This document shows positions 59,124 through 64,000 of a stretch of DNA of 64,000 nt, one piece after another. Under the pieces are notes generated by a model. It had not been told where the DNA came from. It worked only from the letters and a program-made list of their open reading frames with translations, and did no database searches. The stretch comes from Cochleicola gelatinilyticus (GTDB lineage Bacteria; Bacteroidota; Bacteroidia; Flavobacteriales; Flavobacteriaceae). Numbering within the stretch: the first letter of the stretch is position 1; each line of letters begins with the position of its first letter. Both the position numbers and the translations under genes were made by a program. The stretch is taken from contig NZ_LRXL01000049.1 of NCBI RefSeq assembly GCF_001637325.1, positions 1 through 64,000 of the forward strand, in the 5' to 3' direction.

Positions 59124-59194
59124 TCTTCGTATTTGAAAAATTCTATCTCAAATGTAGAGGTTCAGTTATAAATAAACTAAGCAAGAAGTTAATT

Positions 59195-60202
59195 TTATTC
59201 TGAAAGTATCGAAATCAATTTATGTATTTCATTTGAAATTAAAGGCTGTGTCTGCTTTATATTTTCGTCAAGACTTTTTTCTAATGCATGAAGAAGGCTT
59301 TCTTGAGAATATGGATCGAATACTAAAGAAGGTTCACACACTTCATAAGTATATGGAAGGTCTGCTGCAATTATTTTACAATCCTTTTCAATTCCCTCAA
59401 TTAATCCCAGACCAAAGCTTTCTTTTAACGATGGAAATATTAAATAAGTAGCACGTAAGTACTCTTCTACTAATTCCTCACGAGAGACATATCCTAAATT
59501 TATTATGGGAATTCCTTTAGACTGCGCCCTTGCAATTTGCGAATACACTTTTTGGTAGGAAGGAGCAACAGTTAGGACAAGCTTACCAACATTTCTTTTT
59601 TCATAAAATTCAGAAAAGGCGTTAATTAAAATTTGGTGGTTTTTATGAACCGCTCCCCCACTTACATAGATATAGGTATGTGCTTCTTTGGCAACGTTAG
59701 TTCCATTAGGGAGAGGTGGGTAAAAAGGAAGTAACTTTACTTCATCCTCGGTTACATTAAACTCATTTATAAATTTATTTTTTATAAAATCGGTTTGCAA
59801 TACAAAAAAGTCTGTGTTTTTTATTAAAAGTTTAAAGACCTTCTTTTTTAGAAGAAATTTGGCGCGGGCAACACCCGTAATTGAGGTTGGCAATTCGATA
59901 AATAAAAACTGATGAAAATAAGTGTATGTGATTGCTTTTTGTTTTGTAATCGGCGGTAAATTTCCGAAGCATAATATTTTTGTAAAAGAACCTTTCCTCT
60001 TTTTGTAAAATCGGTATCGGTTGAGCATAGAAGCTTTTAGATAGATTTTTCGATTGGGTGGTACATTCGTATAAGAGTCCTTGCATCTAGCGTCAAATAA
60101 ATAAAAACAATCGATCTCTGCTTCTTCAATTTGCCGAACCAGATAATCTAATAAGATTTTACCTCCACTGGTATTTATAAATAGCGAATCTATTAAGACC
60201 AT
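59195..60202 (-). CDS. Glycosyltransferase family 4-like
   Basis: A 335-residue GT-B enzyme starting with SLFINTSGGKILLDYL, where the GGK loop marks the acceptor domain. The donor half shows YVSGGAVHKNHQILINAF and the E-x7-E-type motif PSLKESFGLGLIEGIEKDCK. Sugar specificity unknown. Its start overlaps the end of the deacetylase gene by 10 bases, and 71 bases separate it from the sulfotransferase group, the widest gap in this part of the operon besides the epimerase region. Confidence 0.87.
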   Translation of the reverse strand: MVLIDSLFINTSGGKILLDYLVRQIEEAEIDCFYLFDARCKDSYTNVPPNRKIYLKASMLNRYRFYKKRKGSFTKILCFGNLPPITKQKAITYTYFHQFLFIELPTSITGVARAKFLLKKKVFKLLIKNTDFFVLQTDFIKNKFINEFNVTEDEVKLLPFYPPLPNGTNVAKEAHTYIYVSGGAVHKNHQILINAFSEFYEKRNVGKLVLTVAPSYQKVYSQIARAQSKGIPIINLGYVSREELVEEYLRATYLIFPSLKESFGLGLIEGIEKDCKIIAADLPYTYEVCEPSLVFDPYSQESLLHALEKSLDENIKQTQPLISNEIHKLISILSE

Positions 60203-60969
60203 GTTTTTTTTATTGAGAGAAAATAATTAAGATGATTTTTAGGCCAATATGGCTCGAGATGCCTGCGATTAATTACGCTAGTACCATACGAGAAATACTT
60301 TTTGTAATTGGTTCCACTAAAAATATAAGGATGAAATTTTTGTGCGATATCTAAGGCATGCTGTGGGAAATGAATTAATTTTCCATATGTCCAAGCAAAA
60401 TAATCACAAGAATATTCTAGCTTTTTTTCTAAGATGCTTTTATTTTCTTGGATTTGAAAATGCAACTCTTCTTCATTTAAATCTGCTAGATTGTAATGAT
60501 CCATAGTATGAGAACCTATAACATGCCCTCTTTCGTGAAGTTCTTTTATTTGACTCCAATTCATCGGGGTTTTGGTGTCGATTCGAATGCGATCGTTAAA
60601 AGCGGTTCTGTAAACATCATCAGATTCTACAAAATTAGCATTGATAAAAAATGCGCCAGTGGTATTGTATTTTTCAAGAAGTGGAGCGATTACATGATAG
60701 CATTCTTCAAATCCATCATCGAAAGTAAAAGCCACATAAGAGGTTTTCTTTGCAGGGATCTTATCGACTATCATTTGAGTTGCTTCTTCAAGTGAGATCA
60801 GTGTACAGGAAGCGTCAAGATGTTTCAAAAAATTTTCGAATATCTGGTAATCATCATGACCAACTAAATTTGGAGTTACGTAATGACTATTAATTATATG
60901 AACTCCTGGTTCCGGCTTCTTTATAGAACCCATCGTGTTTAAAAAAATATTTCTTAGAATTGCTCTCAA
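60193..60969 (-). CDS. Polysaccharide deacetylase family protein
   Basis: A 258-residue NodB-homology protein. The metal-binding motifs are present: TFDDGFEECY (about 83-92, with the two Asp residues) and SHTMDHYNL (about 152-160, His-x3-His). The N-terminus is hydrophilic with no signal peptide, so it may act in the cytoplasm on a lipid-linked or nucleotide sugar rather than on finished polymer. It would remove N- or O-acetyl groups; a following sulfotransferase could then use a free amine, though that is inference. It sits 2 bases after the GNAT gene. Confidence 0.87.
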   Translation of the reverse strand: MRAILRNIFLNTMGSIKKPEPGVHIINSHYVTPNLVGHDDYQIFENFLKHLDASCTLISLEEATQMIVDKIPAKKTSYVAFTFDDGFEECYHVIAPLLEKYNTTGAFFINANFVESDDVYRTAFNDRIRIDTKTPMNWSQIKELHERGHVIGSHTMDHYNLADLNEEELHFQIQENKSILEKKLEYSCDYFAWTYGKLIHFPQHALDIAQKFHPYIFSGTNYKKYFSYGTSVINRRHLEPYWPKNHLNYFLSIKKTWS

Positions 60970-60971
60970 AA

Positions 60972-61922
60972 TTAATACGTATGATAATTAATGGCTGATA
61001 AACTAATAGTTGAAACATCAATGTTTAGAGATTCATTAAAAATTTTATAGCAAACGTTCACCTGTGTTGGTACTTTAATGAATAGTTGTTTTTTTAATTC
61101 TTTTCTTAGAGGATTGTTTTTAGAAATGGAAAATCCAATTAAATCGAAAGCAACTTTCTTCTTATAATCCCGTATAAGCCTAGAAATACTTTTCTCATTT
61201 AATTTCCAGTGAACTAAAATTATCTGAATTTCCTGCATAGCTCCTCGTTTTCCAATTCTTGCAATTGAAAATAAATATTCATTATCTATAACTATATACG
61301 CTGCGTTAGGATGTGTGAAAAAGCGCCATTTTAAATAATCGTAAGTCACTTGAGATTCTAGCGTACCAACGGGATTCTGGTTAAAATTAGAAGGGATCGC
61401 TTTCTTAATTTCTTCATAGTTTGAAGAGAGCGGAACAAAAGTATTTCGAATGTTCTTTACAATCTTAGGCATTGCCACGATATTTTTTGGTTTTACCCAG
61501 TATTCAACAATATCCAGTTGTTTCCAATTTCTTTTTAGAAAGCCAGGTAAACTATTACTATTAGGAAAATTTATTGCAAAAGCAATATTTTGCTCTTTTA
61601 ATTCTGCTTCTACAAGTTTTACTAATTTACTGAAAATACCTTGCCCTTGATGTGATGGCGCCACAAAAGTATCGAAAGACATCGCTCCATGATATACTTT
61701 CTTATTAATTAAAAAATTTTGACGACCATAGGAGACCCATCCAACAATTTCATCATTATCAACTGCGCAATAGATTATAGGATCACCATACGGATTTGCA
61801 GTATATTTCCAAGAAAACCATTCTTTACATAAAACGGGGTTACCGTATGCATTCGCAGCAGCTTCTAAAAAACTAGGTATAAGATGGTGATGGTCATCAT
61901 AATTAAATAGAAAGTAAGCCAT
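60972..61922 (-). CDS. GNAT family acetyltransferase
   Basis: A 316-residue protein with an N-terminal GNAT domain (about 1-150). The acetyl-CoA loop is VAPSHQGQGIFSKLVK (about 92-107), preceded by WVSYGRQNF and followed by INFPNSNSLPGFLKR. The C-terminal half is less conserved and beta-rich, as in GNAT-fold proteins of polysaccharide loci (FemAB-like length). It may acetylate an amino sugar, for instance the 4-amino sugar made by the aminotransferase of this operon, for which no PglD-like gene is seen. That link is a guess. Confidence 0.8.
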   Translation of the reverse strand: MAYFLFNYDDHHHLIPSFLEAAANAYGNPVLCKEWFSWKYTANPYGDPIIYCAVDNDEIVGWVSYGRQNFLINKKVYHGAMSFDTFVAPSHQGQGIFSKLVKLVEAELKEQNIAFAINFPNSNSLPGFLKRNWKQLDIVEYWVKPKNIVAMPKIVKNIRNTFVPLSSNYEEIKKAIPSNFNQNPVGTLESQVTYDYLKWRFFTHPNAAYIVIDNEYLFSIARIGKRGAMQEIQIILVHWKLNEKSISRLIRDYKKKVAFDLIGFSISKNNPLRKELKKQLFIKVPTQVNVCYKIFNESLNIDVSTISLSAINYHTY

Positions 61923-61930
61923 AAAATTAT

Positions 61931-63133
61931 TTAATTAAGATGTTTTGTAGAGGTTATAATTGATCTGGATTCCTTAAATTCATAGTACAAACTTAAAACA
62001 AAAATAAACAGCAAAGAAAATCGAAAATTTGTTAATACTGTACTAGTTATACTCCATAAGAGCATCACAAAAATCATGCGTGTATTTAAAGAAGCTTTTT
62101 GAAAAATAACTAAGTAAAAGAATAAAATTGATAAGATTCCTAGAAGTCCCACAGAATGTAGCAAATATCCTATTTCGGAGTCAAAAGTAGTAATTCTCTG
62201 TCCATAGTTTTTGTAGATATTATCTATATTAAATCTTCCAAACACCAAATCTCCGGGACGTTTTTCAATCGCTTCAGATACGTAACTAAAAAGAAATTCT
62301 TTTTTTGAAGTAAAGCTTCCAGAATCTTTTTTTCCAGATAGCTCAGAAAAATCGAGAATACGATTTCCTAAATTTACAAAGGGAATTATTGCAATGACTG
62401 CAATCGCAATAAAACCAATAATCCTTTTCTTTAAAATAAAAACTAGGTAATAAAGCAATATAAAAATTACTACTAGAAAAGCCGTTCTGCTCCCTGTAAG
62501 TAATAAAGAAATCATCATCGTACCTATTGATGCAAAAGCTATTTTCCCCCAAGGTTTTTTTCTTCGATTTAATATTAATATTAAGAAAAGTAATGATATA
62601 ATTCTACCTGCCTGATTAGAGTTACGATAAATTCCTCCGAATCTTAGATTGAACAAATCGACAATTTCTGTAGACGTGGCTTGTATCTCAGAACTATTAA
62701 AGTAACCTTCCGAAGTATAATATGTATCAATAAAGTTGACAATAGAGGTTAAACCTATTATATATGCTATTTGGGTAAAAAAAATGAAAAAAGAAGCTAA
62801 AAATATTAATTTATCGCTAATTTCAGAACGGCTCGCTATGGGGAAAAAAACAACTAGAAATATTAAATAAAATAGTTTGAAAACAGATTGAAAAAAAAAC
62901 CCATAATTTCCCAAAAAAGTGTGCAAAAATGCTAAACTAATAGCGAAAAAAAATAACAGTTTAGATAACTGAAAAGAAAAATTTTTAAAACCTACAGATT
63001 TATTAGGATTAATTAAAATTATGAAAACTGTAAGTATAACTTGAATCAATGATCCAAACATGTTGTTTGGTAGAAACAGAAATAGAAAAAAAACACTATT
63101 AACAATGAAGGAACTATTTAACAAGGGCTTCAT
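61931..63133 (-). CDS. O-antigen polymerase-like membrane protein (Wzy)
   Basis: A 400-residue inner-membrane protein with about 11 hydrophobic helices and one larger periplasmic loop (about residues 255-310), as in Wzy/Wzy_C polymerases that join repeat units. The segment LLLTGSRTAFLVVIF, with a conserved Arg, and a second Arg-rich region before helix 10 fit the family. Sequence identity between Wzy proteins is low, so context counts: Wzx, the initiating transferase and a Wzi-like protein are in the same operon. It overlaps the preceding gene by 20 bases. Confidence 0.85.
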   Translation of the reverse strand: MKPLLNSSFIVNSVFFLFLFLPNNMFGSLIQVILTVFIILINPNKSVGFKNFSFQLSKLLFFFAISLAFLHTFLGNYGFFFQSVFKLFYLIFLVVFFPIASRSEISDKLIFLASFFIFFTQIAYIIGLTSIVNFIDTYYTSEGYFNSSEIQATSTEIVDLFNLRFGGIYRNSNQAGRIISLLFLILILNRRKKPWGKIAFASIGTMMISLLLTGSRTAFLVVIFILLYYLVFILKKRIIGFIAIAVIAIIPFVNLGNRILDFSELSGKKDSGSFTSKKEFLFSYVSEAIEKRPGDLVFGRFNIDNIYKNYGQRITTFDSEIGYLLHSVGLLGILSILFFYLVIFQKASLNTRMIFVMLLWSITSTVLTNFRFSLLFIFVLSLYYEFKESRSIITSTKHLN

Positions 63134-64000
63134 AGTCTCTATAGATTAAAGATTTTTTGTCCAAAATAATTTCGGCTAAATTAATTGAATCTTTATAATT
63201 CTTGATTTTAGTTAGAATTTCATCAGCATCAAAATTTTCTGATTTTAATAATACCATTTCTTTCTTGTCTTCAAATAAGAACTCGTTCAATGCTATTATT
63301 TTTTGATGCCAAGGATATATTATAGTGGGCACATTATAAGACATTGCAAATATTGAAGAATGCATTCGTGAGGCGATAAAAAAGTCAAGATCTGAAAATG
63401 CAATTGGAATGTCTTTCATACTTTTAATATTAATAATGTGATTATCTATATGGGCATCATTGAGAGCTTTAGATATTAAGAGTGACAATGATAAATCTTC
63501 ACCAAAAGATGTATTAATAATTTTAAAAGGTTTTTTATAAAAAGCGTATAAATTTTTTAAATTTGAAATAATCTTATCTATATCGAATGTAGAGTTGGGT
63601 ACAATATTACCAAAATTCATAAAGTTAATTCCAATATATTTATCTCTGCGTATACTTTCGGGATACATATCCGATAAAATGAAGGCAGGGTCTATGGTAA
63701 TTTTTATTTTTTGAGTATTTTTTTTAAATGAATTATCACATATCAATTTAGAAGAAATATCTCTTACATAAAATTGATTACAAAATTCGATCATCGTATG
63801 TAACCGTTTTTTATAATTAAATTGGAATGGCCCTACTCCTACTGCATAGACATATATTTTCTTATTGCTATTTTTAGCCATTTTAATAATTTGATATGCC
63901 CTATGAAACATATCAGAACCATTTTTTTCTGAAAACAAATTCCCACCTCCCACGATAACGCAATCTGCTGCATCAATTTGTTGTTGAATTTTTTTCTTAT
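63114..64000 (-). CDS. Polysaccharide pyruvyl transferase family protein (partial)
   Basis: Incomplete at its 5' end: the frame runs on to the right edge without a start (…DAADCVIVGGGNLF). It belongs to the CsaB/WcaK pyruvyltransferase family (PF04230 type), which transfers a ketal pyruvate from PEP to a sugar. Visible motifs are VIVGGGNLFSEKNG near the start, VRDISSKLI in the middle and SRMHSSIFAMSYNVPTI near the C-terminus, with the characteristic Arg-x-His. A GT-B-like fold is expected. Members outside classical pyruvylation are known, so exact activity is open. The operon promoter must lie beyond the window. Confidence 0.85.
   Translation of the reverse strand, partial: KKKIQQQIDAADCVIVGGGNLFSEKNGSDMFHRAYQIIKMAKNSNKKIYVYAVGVGPFQFNYKKRLHTMIEFCNQFYVRDISSKLICDNSFKKNTQKIKITIDPAFILSDMYPESIRRDKYIGINFMNFGNIVPNSTFDIDKIISNLKNLYAFYKKPFKIINTSFGEDLSLSLLISKALNDAHIDNHIINIKSMKDIPIAFSDLDFFIASRMHSSIFAMSYNVPTIIYPWHQKIIALNEFLFEDKKEMVLLKSENFDADEILTKIKNYKDSINLAEIILDKKSLIYRDYEALVK

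Noticed and set aside
59832-60086. 84-codon minus-strand frame within the glycosyltransferase gene at 59195-60202
   Set aside because: It is an alternate frame of a gene with clear GT-B motifs and tight operon spacing.

Overview
The window looks like chromosomal DNA of a marine Flavobacteriaceae bacterium (Bacteroidota). The evidence is low-GC DNA, gliding genes gldF and gldG, two proteins with type IX secretion (T9SS) C-terminal sorting domains, a DUF4294 protein, promoters of the Bacteroidota type (TAnnTTTG at -7) and little sign of Shine-Dalgarno sites. There are no rRNA or tRNA genes, insertion sequences, phage genes or CRISPR arrays.

Layout. 1-405 is non-coding and holds a hairpin-bearing intergenic element. 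0.4-10.4 kb: DUF4294 protein, M42 aminopeptidase, topoisomerase IB, a lipoprotein, an MBOAT/SGNH pair probably acylating an envelope glycan, an AGCS symporter and a PagL-like lipid A deacylase. 10.4-18.7 kb: one 2771-residue secreted beta-helix protein built of 16 super-repeats of about 148 residues. 19.1-31.7 kb: mostly housekeeping (purC, phoH, SAM hydrolase, gldF, an unknown gene, gldG, dnaN, mnmE), plus a secreted LamG/PNGase F-like protein and two small genes. 31.7-37.2 kb: a secreted tail-fibre-like protein, a soluble GAF histidine kinase, an FAD oxidoreductase and an FKBP isomerase.

37.3-64 kb is a polysaccharide locus. A plus-strand operon (UDP-HexNAc 4-epimerase, UDP-HexNAc 6-dehydrogenase, rfbB, rfbA) supplies nucleotide sugars. 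It converges on a minus-strand operon of at least 22 kb that runs off the right edge. In transcription order this holds a pyruvyl transferase, Wzy, GNAT acyltransferase, polysaccharide deacetylase, glycosyltransferase, four sulfotransferases in a row, Wzx, two glycosyltransferases, the UDP-L-FucNAc genes (FnlA-like, a cupin, FnlB-like, FnlC-like), a WbuB-like glycosyltransferase, a fifth sulfotransferase, the initiating phosphoglycosyl transferase, an aminotransferase, a membrane 4,6-dehydratase and a Wzi-like outer-membrane protein. Together they predict a Wzy-dependent, sulfated and possibly pyruvylated surface polysaccharide.

Most notable: the five-sulfotransferase polysaccharide locus; the hierarchical tandem repeats of the giant protein; a cupin gene whose conserved N-terminus lies upstream of its first ATG with no canonical start; and an unknown secreted protein placed between gldF and gldG. 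Functions come from reading the sequences; no searches were run.
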